Of a stretch of DNA of 64,000 nucleotides, positions 55,747-64,000 are shown in pieces (the first letter of the stretch is position 1; each line of letters starts with the position of its first letter). This DNA is from Sphingobacterium sp. CZ-UAM. Lineage in GTDB: Bacteria; Bacteroidota; Bacteroidia; Sphingobacteriales; Sphingobacteriaceae. The position numbers and the translations under genes are program-made. The notes below the pieces were generated by a model. That model was not told the origin of the DNA. It did no database searches and worked only from the letters and a program-made list of their open reading frames with translations. The stretch is taken from positions 496,001 to 560,000 of the forward strand of contig NZ_MTCM01000002.1 of NCBI RefSeq assembly GCF_002000245.1, in the 5' to 3' direction.

Positions 55747-56736
55747 GTGAAATTCAATCCAAACCGATATACGATAATGCCTTATAGGCGATGTGGGAAA
55801 AGTGGGATCCTATTACCGGCTATTTCCTTAGGATTATGGCAAAATTTTGGCGATATCGATCAAACAGAAGTGTTTAGGCAGACCCTACGTACGGCTTTTG
55901 ACAATGGTATCACGCATTTTGACCTCGCCAATAATTATGGTCCACCTCCCGGTAGTGCGGAGCGAAATTTTGGCGCTATACTGAGCTCAGATTTTGTTGG
56001 ACATCGCGACGAACTTTTGCTGTCGACCAAAGCGGGATACACCATGTGGGATGGTCCTTATGGCGATTGGGGAAGCCGTAAATATTTGATGGCAAGCCTT
56101 CATCAGAGCTTAAAACGTCTAAAACTTGACTATATTGATATTTTCTATCATCATCGACCTGACCCACATACAGCACTTGAAGAAACGATGAGTGCATTAA
56201 GTGATATTGTACGGCAGGGGAAAGCCCTGTATGTCGGTTTATCAAACTATCCTGCGGATTTAGCAAAGAAGGCAATTGCTATATTGCAGGATCTTAGATG
56301 CCCTTGTCTGATCCATCAACCAAAGTACTCGATGTTGGTGCGTAACCCAGAAGAGGGCCTGTTGGACGTGCTGGACGAGGAAGGGGTAGGCATGATTGCT
56401 TTCTCTCCTTTGGCACAGGGATTACTGACCAATAAATATTTGCAAGGTAATATTCCAACCGATTCCCGGGCCTCAAAAGAACACTTTTTAAAGAGTACTG
56501 CAATTACGTCGGATCTGATAACAAAATTGTCTGCTTTGAACGAACTGGCATTGCAACGCGGACAATCGCTGGCTCAAATGGCAATTGCATGGTTATTGAA
56601 GGATAAACGCCTGACTTCGGTTCTGGTTGGAGCACGAAACAGTGAACAGTTGACTGATTCATTAAAGTCGCTCGACAATTTGAGCTTTAGTCCGGAGGAG
56701 CTTAAGCGGATAGAAGCTATTCTTACTACAACTTAA
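55747..56736 (+). CDS. aldo/keto reductase, YghZ-like
   Basis: The 329-residue protein starts at GTG; the N-terminus NRYTIMPYRRCGKSG matches the family start used by L-glyceraldehyde-3-phosphate reductases, which supports this start over an ATG at 55777. The tetrad region FDLANNYGPPPGSAERN (Asp, Tyr) and IFYHHRPDP (His) are present, with a C-terminal NADP-binding stretch VLVGARNSEQ. It reduces or oxidises carbonyls with NADPH in the cytoplasm. A YdeI-like gene follows after 32 bases. Confidence 0.9.
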   Translation: MKFNPNRYTIMPYRRCGKSGILLPAISLGLWQNFGDIDQTEVFRQTLRTAFDNGITHFDLANNYGPPPGSAERNFGAILSSDFVGHRDELLLSTKAGYTMWDGPYGDWGSRKYLMASLHQSLKRLKLDYIDIFYHHRPDPHTALEETMSALSDIVRQGKALYVGLSNYPADLAKKAIAILQDLRCPCLIHQPKYSMLVRNPEEGLLDVLDEEGVGMIAFSPLAQGLLTNKYLQGNIPTDSRASKEHFLKSTAITSDLITKLSALNELALQRGQSLAQMAIAWLLKDKRLTSVLVGARNSEQLTDSLKSLDNLSFSPEELKRIEAILTTT

Positions 56737-56768
56737 TTTTTTTTGATGGATGGTAAATTTCAACGTGT

Positions 56769-57251
56769 ATGTCGGTGTTTAAAGCTAAACTGGAGCTAAT
56801 AGGAATCAATCCTTTTGTTTTTGTCCCCGATGATGTATTGCATCTGCTCTTTGAAGAAGCTGGGGTCGACAAGGGATATATCCCTATTAAAGGAACAGTA
56901 AATGGAAAAGATTACAAACAGACTTTATTGCGTTATCAGGGAGCTTGGCGATTGTATATCAATACGGAGATATTGCCAAATTCACCTAAACGAATCGGTG
57001 AAATCTTGGAGTTATCTGTTGTTTTTGATCCGGAAGACCGAAGTCTGCTTCCGCATCCCAAACTAGAGCAGGCATTAGTAGAAAATGAAGAAGCTAAAAC
57101 AGTCTTTGACCGTTTGGCACCATCTAAAAGAAAAGAGATTATCCGTTATATTTCTTTTTTAAAGACCGATGACAGCCGACGTAAAAATATTGAAAAGGCA
57201 ATCGGATTTTTGCTTGGTAACAACAGATTTATTGGGCGTGAAAAACCTTGA
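56769..57251 (+). CDS. DUF1905/YdeI-OmpD-associated family protein
   Basis: The 160-residue protein has a DUF1905 beta-barrel domain (1 to about 95, with GYIPIKGTVNGKDYKQTL) and a YdeI/OmpD-associated helical tail (LEQALVENEEAKTVFDRLAPS, then RKEIIRYISF). Relatives include a bacteriocin-protection protein; the role is not certain. Its tail is rich in Lys and Arg. The next gene starts 40 bases after its stop. Confidence 0.85.
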   Translation: MSVFKAKLELIGINPFVFVPDDVLHLLFEEAGVDKGYIPIKGTVNGKDYKQTLLRYQGAWRLYINTEILPNSPKRIGEILELSVVFDPEDRSLLPHPKLEQALVENEEAKTVFDRLAPSKRKEIIRYISFLKTDDSRRKNIEKAIGFLLGNNRFIGREKP

Positions 57252-57291
57252 TAAAAAGAATTTATTGGAAGATTGGATCAACAAAAATAAA

Positions 57292-58299
57292 ATGGAAAAA
57301 GCAAAGGTAAGATGGGGAATCATTGGCTGTGGGGATGTTACAGAAAAAAAGAGTGGACCTGCGTTCAATAAAGTTAAAGATAGTCAATTGCTTGCTGTCA
57401 TGCGCAGAGACGCCGCTAAAGCCGCCGATTATGCCCAGAGGCATCAGGTTCCTGATTGGTACTCGAAGGTCGAAGACTTGTTGGACAATCCATCGTTGAA
57501 TGCCATTTATGTTGCGACCCCACCATCTTCGCATTTTGACTATGCATTGAAGGCGCTAAAAGCTGGGAAAAATGTCTATGTTGAGAAACCCGTTACATTA
57601 AATGCGGAGGAAGCTAGATTGCTATTGGAGGCTGTTAGAAAAACAAATGGCAAACTCGTTGTTGCGCATTACCGCAGACAATTGCCCATGTTTCTCAAAG
57701 TAAAAGAATTGCTGAAGGTCGGACAGATTGGAGCGATCCGAACTGTTCAGCTTCGACTATGGCAGAGCCGATCACCAGAACTGGTGACTACAGGCGCAGC
57801 AGATTGGCGTACAGATCCAACTATCTCTGGAGGCGGATATTTTTTTGATCTTGCTCCACATCAATTGGATCTGATGCTGTATTTCTTTGGTACCCCGCTT
57901 TCTTATGATGGATTTAGCCAAGTTCAGGACGGGGCAAGTGATGTTGTTGATCACACGACTGGAACCATCTTGTTTGAGAATCAGATCATCTTTAATGGGA
58001 GCTGGTGTTTTAATGTCCGATCAGAAGACAACATAGATCGCTGTGAAATTGTGGGTAGCGAGGGAAAAATCACCTTTTCGATATTTGGCAATTCTATTTT
58101 GTTAAGATCTGATCAGGGAGAAAAAGAATTCGTATTTGACCATCCTGATCATATCCAATATCCAATGATCGCAAGTACAGTTGCCTTTTTTGAGGGTAAA
58201 GGGCCAAACCCTGCCTCAATGGAGGAGGCTTTGACCCTAATGGAAATAATGGATTGTTTCTCAAAGAAAGAAATTAAGCCATTTCATACGCGCAAATAA
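57292..58299 (+). CDS. cytoplasmic Gfo/Idh/MocA family oxidoreductase
   Basis: The start at 57292 gives KVRWGIIGCGDVTEKKSG, the expected N-terminal NAD-binding strand; the longer frame from 57169 overlaps the previous gene and adds 41 unsupported residues. The Rossmann domain (1 to about 120) includes YVATPPSSHFDYALKALKAG and the conserved EKPVTLNAEEA. The second domain has DLAPHQLDLMLYFFG. The 335-residue length fits sugar oxidoreductases of this family. The substrate is unknown. Confidence 0.9.
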   Translation: MEKAKVRWGIIGCGDVTEKKSGPAFNKVKDSQLLAVMRRDAAKAADYAQRHQVPDWYSKVEDLLDNPSLNAIYVATPPSSHFDYALKALKAGKNVYVEKPVTLNAEEARLLLEAVRKTNGKLVVAHYRRQLPMFLKVKELLKVGQIGAIRTVQLRLWQSRSPELVTTGAADWRTDPTISGGGYFFDLAPHQLDLMLYFFGTPLSYDGFSQVQDGASDVVDHTTGTILFENQIIFNGSWCFNVRSEDNIDRCEIVGSEGKITFSIFGNSILLRSDQGEKEFVFDHPDHIQYPMIASTVAFFEGKGPNPASMEEALTLMEIMDCFSKKEIKPFHTRK

Positions 58300-58313
58300 A
58301 TGCAAGGATACAA

Positions 58314-59291
58314 TTAATAGATGGCTACGGGATTTACGTTTACCTGTGTAGAACCAACATAAAGAGGCTGACCCAAAACAAATAGAAATTCCCATACGCC
58401 TTCTTTTACCAATGCCCTCGTATCGATCAGCTCGAGATTGTATATTCCGCACTTGGCCAATAAGAATTGATTGATTGGAAATTCTTCATTGGTTTTTGGG
58501 TTAGGATATACTTCCGATGTCCAAGTGTCTCCGCCGAATGCTATTATGCCTTGATCCGCTAACCATTTTGCTGCCTCCATGCCAATACCCGGTTCAGTTT
58601 CCAAAAATTGTTTATTGTCATGTCCGATGAGTTCGAGCCAGCCTGTATTGAACAGCACAACATCACCTCTTTCGATACGGATTCCCTGTTTTTTTAATAC
58701 GGCCTGAATATCAGAAACTGTAAATTCCGTACCACCCGGCACAATTTTCTGTCCATAATAGGTTGTCATATCCAATACAACTGCGCGGGCCACCAATGGT
58801 GGAACTTTTTCTATGCCTAGTTTTTTCACTCCTTCCACTGAAACAAAATCCTGGGCCTTATTTCCATTGTAGTAAACATTGTCGATACCGATATGTCCGA
58901 TGCCGTTTAGCTGGGTTCCTACTCCCGTCCAGGCATTAACCAATTCATCATTAAAACTGAATTTATTGCGGCCCAATGTCGTGCCGGCCTGCTCTCCGGG
59001 TTGTATATTGTACAAATTGAAACTACGGTGACGAAAAGCGGGTAGTTGTTTACTAACAGGTACAGCTAGAGGTACTGTAATCCCTTTTTTAACAAGTTTA
59101 ACCGCTTGAAGAACGGAAGCGTTGCTTATTAAATTTGCCGCACCTATTTCATCGCTTTTGCCATAGAAAGATTCATACCAACTATGATCATTGGGGTCTA
59201 TGAGAAGTGAGCGTTTTTGAGCTTTGCCTTGCAAGGCTGCTATGGACAGCATTCCTAAAAGGAATGCTGTGATCTGATTTATTTTTTTCAT
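58314..59291 (-). CDS. secreted cyclase-family protein
   Basis: The 325-residue protein has a signal peptide (LSIAALQGKAQ) and the alpha/beta cyclase fold of kynurenine formamidase relatives. The usual metal motif HxGTHxDxPxH reads here as GVGTQLNGIGHIG, losing the first His and Asp while keeping a His. It starts 8 bases after the stop of the upstream aldo/keto reductase on the same strand, so they form an operon. The substrate is unknown and the activity may be altered. Confidence 0.85.
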   Translation of the reverse strand: MKKINQITAFLLGMLSIAALQGKAQKRSLLIDPNDHSWYESFYGKSDEIGAANLISNASVLQAVKLVKKGITVPLAVPVSKQLPAFRHRSFNLYNIQPGEQAGTTLGRNKFSFNDELVNAWTGVGTQLNGIGHIGIDNVYYNGNKAQDFVSVEGVKKLGIEKVPPLVARAVVLDMTTYYGQKIVPGGTEFTVSDIQAVLKKQGIRIERGDVVLFNTGWLELIGHDNKQFLETEPGIGMEAAKWLADQGIIAFGGDTWTSEVYPNPKTNEEFPINQFLLAKCGIYNLELIDTRALVKEGVWEFLFVLGQPLYVGSTQVNVNPVAIY

Positions 59292-59299
59292 CTTGTTTT

Positions 59300-60283
59300 T
59301 TAGATTTTTGATAGGGCGTCGTTGATCAATGACAATTCATTTGGAGCCAGATCGATTGCTGCAGCCTGTGCATTTGCTATGGCCTGTTCTGCGTTTCTGG
59401 CACCGGCCAATACAACGGTAATTGCTGGCTGCAGGCTAGTCCATCGTAATACAAGCTGTGAAAGAGTGACACCTTTGTCGACAGCAATAGGGCTAATGGT
59501 ATCTAAGAATGTTTTTACTTTGGCGAGATCAAATTGCTGGAAATAGCCATTGCGATGATCATTTTCTTTCAATTTACCTTCACTAAAGTATTTACCTGTA
59601 AGCAGGCCACGTTCCATTGGGCTATACACAATAATGCCTAAATCATGCTGTTGTGCATAAGGCACAAGATCTTGCTCAATGCCACGGTTTAGCATGCTGT
59701 AACCGACCTGATTGCTTGCGATTTGGATTGAATGCTGAGCTTCCGAAACCTGTTCAACACTGTAGTTGCTCACACCTGCAGCACGAATTTTCCCCTGTTG
59801 TAAAAGGAGATCTAATGCCTCCATTGTTTCAGAAATAGCTGTAGTATTGTCTGGCCAATGGATTTGTAATAGATCAATATAGTCTGTTTGTAGCCGTCTT
59901 AGACTGTCTTCCACTTCCTTGATCACGCTCGCTTTGGATGCATACTTGTAAATAGGGATCGTTTTTCCATTTTCCTCAGCATCAAAGAAAAATTCACCTT
60001 TACCTTGATTACTTCCGTCCCATACCAGTCCGAATTTGGTTAGCAACTGAATTTTAGAACGATCGTAACCCTTTATCGCTTCGCCTATCATCTCCTCACT
60101 TAAACCGAAACCGTAGAAAGGAGCTGTATCGAGCGTGGTAACACCATGATCTATGGAAGCTCGTACCGACTCGATAGAGTCTTTTTTCTCATTGCCACCC
60201 CACATATTTCCACCAATGGCAAAAGCGCCATAAGTAATTGCTGATAATTCTAAATCTGTTTTTCCTAATTTTCTGTATTCCAT
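59300..60283 (-). CDS. aldo/keto reductase
   Basis: The 327-residue protein has the aldo/keto reductase fold with LDTAPFYGFGLSE (Asp, Tyr), LLTKFG (Lys) and LLQIHWPDN (His), and a final VVLAGARNAEQ nucleotide-binding stretch. It is cytoplasmic and the first gene of a two-gene minus-strand operon with the cyclase. The divergent gap before it holds a 16-bp AT palindrome. Confidence 0.92.
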   Translation of the reverse strand: MEYRKLGKTDLELSAITYGAFAIGGNMWGGNEKKDSIESVRASIDHGVTTLDTAPFYGFGLSEEMIGEAIKGYDRSKIQLLTKFGLVWDGSNQGKGEFFFDAEENGKTIPIYKYASKASVIKEVEDSLRRLQTDYIDLLQIHWPDNTTAISETMEALDLLLQQGKIRAAGVSNYSVEQVSEAQHSIQIASNQVGYSMLNRGIEQDLVPYAQQHDLGIIVYSPMERGLLTGKYFSEGKLKENDHRNGYFQQFDLAKVKTFLDTISPIAVDKGVTLSQLVLRWTSLQPAITVVLAGARNAEQAIANAQAAAIDLAPNELSLINDALSKI

Positions 60284-60428
60284 TTCTTATTATTTTAATT
60301 TTTGGTTTATCCTCCGCATATTTTATAAAAATAAAAAGGAGTGACTTCCCCAATCCAATGATTTGAATGATTGCAACAAAGGTAGAAGTGTTCTTTCTAT
60401 TATTAAAATAAGTTAAATTGCATTTATG

Positions 60429-60444
60429 TATAATAATTATTATA
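60429..60444. promoter_or_regulatory. 16-bp AT-rich palindrome
   Basis: TATAATAATTATTATA is a perfect dyad in the 297-bp divergent gap between the aldo/keto reductase and the FAD dehydrogenase. It could be an operator or a chance AT-rich dyad; no other strong signal is seen in the gap. Confidence 0.3.
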
Positions 60445-60580
60445 GTTTACACTCCTTTTTCTTAGCTTGAATTTTATTTCCCTTTGTATATCAGAAGATA
60501 AAAGGTAAATTAAAGGGACCAAAAGTGAACTTAGGCACAAGAAGCAGTAAAGAAAAATCGAACCCATTGTTAAATAAATT

Positions 60581-62257
60581 ATGTGGATAGAAGAAGAATT
60601 TAAACCTGATGCCATCATTATCGGGACTGGTCTGGCAGGGTTAACTGCGGCAATGGAAATTACCAATGCTGGAAAAAAGGTACTTCTATTGGATCAAGAG
60701 ACTGAAAAAAATATCGGAGGACAGGCATTCTGGTCCTTTGGCGGTTTATTTCTCATCAATTCACCGCAACAACGTCGTATGGGAATCAAAGATTCTTTGG
60801 AGTTGGCGCAACAAGATTGGTTTGGCACTGCTGAATTCGATCGAACCGAAGACTATTGGCCCCGTCAATGGGCAGAAGCCTATTTGAAATTCGCGGCTGA
60901 TGAGAAATACGCCTATGTAACCAGGTTGGGTATTAAATTCATGTTTATGGTTGGCTGGGCTGAGCGAGGAGATGGTACTGCTCATGGCCATGGTAATTCG
61001 GTGCCTAGATTTCATGTCAGTTGGGGAACAGGTACAGGTGTTGTTAAACCATTTATAGAAAAGGCTTATGCAGCAGAAAAAAAAGGGCTATTACAGTTTA
61101 AATTCAGGCATCGTGTTATGAAGCTAATAACGGAAAATAACACTGTAACAGGAGTGTCTGGTGATATTCTCGAAGATGATGATCAGGAACGTGGAGCAGC
61201 GACCAATAGAAATGTGGTCAACACATTTGAGTACCGTGCTCCAGATGTTATCATTGCTTCGGGCGGACTTGGAGCCAATCACGAGCTAGTTCGGAAGAAC
61301 TGGCCGGAACGATTGGGGAAAGCACCCGCACATATGATTTCAGGCGTGCCAGCCTATGTGGATGGAAAGATGATCGGTATAGCCGAAGAAGTCGGTGCAC
61401 ATATGATCAATAAAGACCGGATGTGGCATTATACAGAGGGGATTGAGAACTGGAATCCGATTTGGCCGAATCATGGTATCCGTATCCTGCCTGGGCCGTC
61501 CTCACTTTGGTTTGACGCAAAAGGAAATAGACTTCCAGCACCATTCTTACCTGGGTTTGACACATTAGGTACCCTAAAGCATATCCAAGATAGTGGATAT
61601 TCCTATTCTTGGTTTATTCTGACGCAAAAAATCATTAAAAAAGAATTTGCACTTTCTGGCTCCGAACAAAACCCAGATATCACCAATAGAGATTATAAAC
61701 TCTTCCTCAAACGAATTTTTGGTAAAAAGGCGCCAGGCCCAGTTGAAGCCTTCAAGGAGAATGGTGTGGATTTTATCGTTTCTGACACATTATCGGAATT
61801 GATACGCAAGATGAACCTCCTCTCCGGTGACGATCTGTTAAATTATGAATCTATTGAATCACAGATCGTAGCGAGAGATAGTGAATTGGATAACAAATTC
61901 TCTAAAGATACGCAGGTCAATTATATCCGTAGTACGCGGAAATATCTTGGCGATAGACTCGGACGGGTTTCAGCTCCGCACAAAATATTGGATCCGAAAA
62001 ATGGACCATTGATTGCCGTACGGCTCCATGTGCTGACGCGTAAAACGTTAGGCGGACTTAAAACCAATCTTGACGCGCAGGTTTTGACAGTCGATGACAA
62101 TCCTATCAAGGGATTGTATGCTGTAGGCGAGGTAGCAGGTTTTGGAGGCGGTGGTATGCACGGGTACAGAGCACTGGAAGGGACATTTTTAGGTGGTTGC
62201 ATTTTTTCGGGCATGAAAGCGGGGAGACATATTGCTGGTAAAGCCAATCGCCCATAA
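60581..62257 (+). CDS. FAD-binding dehydrogenase
   Basis: The 558-residue protein has the FAD Rossmann start DAIIIGTGLAGLTAAMEI and a fumarate-reductase/3-ketosteroid-dehydrogenase-like C-terminal motif GLYAVGEVAGFGGGGMHGYR, followed by GTFLGGCIFSG. No signal peptide is seen, so it acts in the cytoplasm or at the inner membrane. Its neighbours are oxidoreductases and a GH29 gene; the natural substrate is not known. Confidence 0.9.
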   Translation: MWIEEEFKPDAIIIGTGLAGLTAAMEITNAGKKVLLLDQETEKNIGGQAFWSFGGLFLINSPQQRRMGIKDSLELAQQDWFGTAEFDRTEDYWPRQWAEAYLKFAADEKYAYVTRLGIKFMFMVGWAERGDGTAHGHGNSVPRFHVSWGTGTGVVKPFIEKAYAAEKKGLLQFKFRHRVMKLITENNTVTGVSGDILEDDDQERGAATNRNVVNTFEYRAPDVIIASGGLGANHELVRKNWPERLGKAPAHMISGVPAYVDGKMIGIAEEVGAHMINKDRMWHYTEGIENWNPIWPNHGIRILPGPSSLWFDAKGNRLPAPFLPGFDTLGTLKHIQDSGYSYSWFILTQKIIKKEFALSGSEQNPDITNRDYKLFLKRIFGKKAPGPVEAFKENGVDFIVSDTLSELIRKMNLLSGDDLLNYESIESQIVARDSELDNKFSKDTQVNYIRSTRKYLGDRLGRVSAPHKILDPKNGPLIAVRLHVLTRKTLGGLKTNLDAQVLTVDDNPIKGLYAVGEVAGFGGGGMHGYRALEGTFLGGCIFSGMKAGRHIAGKANRP

Positions 62258-62431
62258 CCCAGTAGTTTCTCGTTAATGCCGTCAAAACCTTAACGATGAA
62301 ACAAGGATTGTCGTTATTTTGCCTAATCTTCAAGATTAAATCTTATATTAGTTATTTCTAGGGAAAGTGCTGCATGAATCGTCTTTACTAAAAAGATAAT
62401 AGAGCAAAATCAAAATAAACCAAACTAAGCA

Positions 62432-63715
62432 ATGAAAAGAAAAGATTTTATCCGTAATGCAGGGATTCTTACTGCCTCAACATTATTTGCCAATACACGT
62501 GTTTTCGGTTTTCAATCTGAACTTATCCGTGTTGGACTGATTGGTGTAAACGGTATGGGCTGGTCCAATCTAAATGCGATATTGAAAGTCCCCGGTGTCC
62601 AATGTACAGCACTTTGTGACGTAGATGAAAATATACTCAGCAACCGAGTGGAGGAATTAAAAAAACGAAATATTACAGTCAAAACCTATATTGATTACAA
62701 AGATTTACTCCGGGCGAATGATGTGGATGTTGTGATCATAGCCACACCCGACCATTGGCATTGCTTGCAGATGGTAGATGCTGTTGCAGCAGGCAAGGAC
62801 GTATATGTTGAAAAACCTATTGGAAACTCCATTCGGGAATGTGAAGTCATGGTTGCCGCTGCGAAAAAATATAATCGTGTTGTACAGGTGGGGCAATGGC
62901 AACGTAGTCAACAGCATTTCAGAGATGCAATGGCATTTGTACATGGTGGAAAACTGGGTAAAATCCGTTTGGTCAAAGCTTGGGCTTATCAAGGTTGGAT
63001 GAAGAGTATTCCTGTGTTGGCAGATGCTGCGGTGCCTGCAGGTGTTCATTATGATAAGTGGCTCGGACCTGCACCAAAGCGGTCTTTCAATCCCAATCGT
63101 TTTCATTTCAATTTTAGGTGGTACTGGGACTACGCAGGTGGCTTGATGACAGATTGGGGAGTCCATATGTTGGATTATGCCTTGATCGGGATGAAGGTTT
63201 CTGATCCGGTATCCATTATGGCTGCCGGAGGAAAGTTTGCTTATCCCGATGATGCAGCCGAAACACCGGATAGTTTAACCACAGTGTATGAGTTTGATGG
63301 ATTCAATGTGCAATGGGAGCAGGCAACAGGAATAGATCTAGGTCCCTATCAAAAAACACATGGTGTCGCTTTTATCGGTAATAACGGTACATTAGTCGTT
63401 AATCGTGAAGGTTGGGAGGTCATTCCTGAAAAAGGACGTATGGAAGCTGTTGCTTTCCAACCTTCAAAAGATAATGGGCTCGATAAGCATATGGTCAATT
63501 TTATAACGGCAGTTCGAAATAAATCCAGTGAAGGGCTGCACGCGCCGATCGAAGCAGGTGCCCACATTGCCATTTTCTCCCAAATGGGTAATATAGCTTA
63601 TCGCAGCAAGAAGAAATTATTCTGGGATAAAAATAAGCGAACTTTCAACGATAGGGATGCCGACAGCTATCTGGCTAAAAGTTATCAAAATGGGTATAGC
63701 ATGCCTAAAGTGTAA
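62432..63715 (+). CDS. exported Gfo/Idh/MocA family oxidoreductase
   Basis: The 427-residue protein begins MKRKDFIRNAGILTASTLF, an export-signal-like start without a twin Arg; the mature part starts near FGFQ. The Rossmann domain (IRVGLIGVNGMGWSN and VIIATPDHWHCLQMVDAVAAG, then EKPIGNSIRECE) and a C-terminal domain (YYWDYAGG-like, with TDWGVHMLDYAL) match the family. Exported members in Bacteroidota can act on glycosides. A GH29 gene follows 33 bases on. Confidence 0.9.
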   Translation: MKRKDFIRNAGILTASTLFANTRVFGFQSELIRVGLIGVNGMGWSNLNAILKVPGVQCTALCDVDENILSNRVEELKKRNITVKTYIDYKDLLRANDVDVVIIATPDHWHCLQMVDAVAAGKDVYVEKPIGNSIRECEVMVAAAKKYNRVVQVGQWQRSQQHFRDAMAFVHGGKLGKIRLVKAWAYQGWMKSIPVLADAAVPAGVHYDKWLGPAPKRSFNPNRFHFNFRWYWDYAGGLMTDWGVHMLDYALIGMKVSDPVSIMAAGGKFAYPDDAAETPDSLTTVYEFDGFNVQWEQATGIDLGPYQKTHGVAFIGNNGTLVVNREGWEVIPEKGRMEAVAFQPSKDNGLDKHMVNFITAVRNKSSEGLHAPIEAGAHIAIFSQMGNIAYRSKKKLFWDKNKRTFNDRDADSYLAKSYQNGYSMPKV

Positions 63716-63748
63716 CCTCATAACAGGATGTATCAAAAGCTTTTATAA

Positions 63749-64000
63749 ATGAGTTTTAAAACGGTCGTATTGGGGGCTGTGATAAGTGCGCTATGCGCGC
63801 ATGAGGCCCTTGCGCAAGGCATGGAAGAGATGTGGGATGGTGCTGGCGGGAAAAGTGCTGTTTCACAAAATAGGGGAAAGCTATTTCGAGAGGGAAAATA
63901 TGCCCTATTTATTCATTGGGGGATCTATTCCCAATTAGCAAATAAATGGCAGGGAAAAACCTTTTATGGAATCGGAGAATGGCTTATGAACAAGAGCATG
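63749..64000 (+). CDS. alpha-L-fucosidase-like GH29 protein (5' part only)
   Basis: The gene runs off the window after 84 codons. The start at 63749 gives a signal peptide (to LAQG), and the segment REGKYALFIHWGIYSQLA with YGIGEWLMN is the characteristic N-terminal strand of the GH29 fucosidase barrel. It starts 33 bases after the exported oxidoreductase gene and is likely in the same operon. The catalytic Asp and acid/base are not in the window. Confidence 0.8.
   Translation, partial: MSFKTVVLGAVISALCAHEALAQGMEEMWDGAGGKSAVSQNRGKLFREGKYALFIHWGIYSQLANKWQGKTFYGIGEWLMNKSM

Noticed and set aside
57169..57291. Upstream extension of the Gfo/Idh gene
   Set aside because: The extra 41 residues overlap the previous gene and precede the expected N-terminal strand of the Rossmann fold.
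1..64000. tRNA, rRNA and CRISPR arrays
   Set aside because: No tRNA-like T-loop context, rRNA stretch, or regularly spaced identical repeats were seen.

Overview
The window looks like chromosomal DNA of a Sphingobacterium-type member of the Bacteroidota. The signs are a SusC/SusD pair, an ECF sigma factor of the Bacteroidota sigma-70 type, many secreted glycoside hydrolases, few clear Shine-Dalgarno sites, a few TAnnTTTG -7 promoter elements, and a low GC content. The genus is inferred from general resemblance, not from a marker gene.

Layout. (1) 1-2548: a possible insertion-sequence end, a DUF4382 lipoprotein, a DJ-1/PfpI protein and a Crp-family regulator, with two CRP-like palindromes between the last two. 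(2) 2549-3234: non-coding DNA with an 11-nt-period repeat array, an AACCGGTT palindrome and a short terminated transcript candidate. (3) 3235-11386: a glycan cassette with a GH38-like DUF5054 protein, an unassigned family I call family X, GH43 and GH97. The GH43 signal peptide is split by a frameshift. (4) 11646-16398: an ECF sigma factor followed by aldo/keto reductase, enolase-superfamily dehydratase-like protein, sodium/solute symporter and L-rhamnose-mutarotase-like protein. This reads as uptake and oxidative breakdown of a deoxy or L-sugar, possibly L-fucose. (5) 16385-29276: AraC regulator (reverse), SusC, SusD, a putative alpha/alpha-barrel protein, a second family X protein and a beta-helix protein. 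(6) 29277-39135: a second 11-nt-period array, then GH95-like, GH3 and GH2 genes, with a GH43-like gene on the other strand. (7) 39189-55543: mixed genes, including a small membrane protein, a TonB siderophore-type receptor, a lipoprotein with a MACPF-like motif, a transglutaminase-like protein, GH16, AraC and Crp regulators, DoxX, a HAD hydrolase, and an outer-membrane barrel beside a LytS/LytTR-type two-component pair. (8) 55747-64000: aldo/keto reductases, a YdeI-like protein, two Gfo/Idh/MocA oxidoreductases, a cyclase-family protein, an FAD dehydrogenase and the 5' end of a GH29 alpha-L-fucosidase.

How the parts fit together. SusC/SusD would bind and import glycan fragments. The secreted GH43, GH97, GH95-like, GH3, GH2 and GH29 enzymes would strip side chains and cleave linkages. 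The symporter and oxidoreductase module would take up and oxidise a released sugar. The mix of GH43, GH3, GH2, GH95-like and GH29 suggests a branched, fucose- or L-galactose-decorated plant hemicellulose or pectin, but the substrate is inferred. No tRNA, rRNA or CRISPR array was seen.
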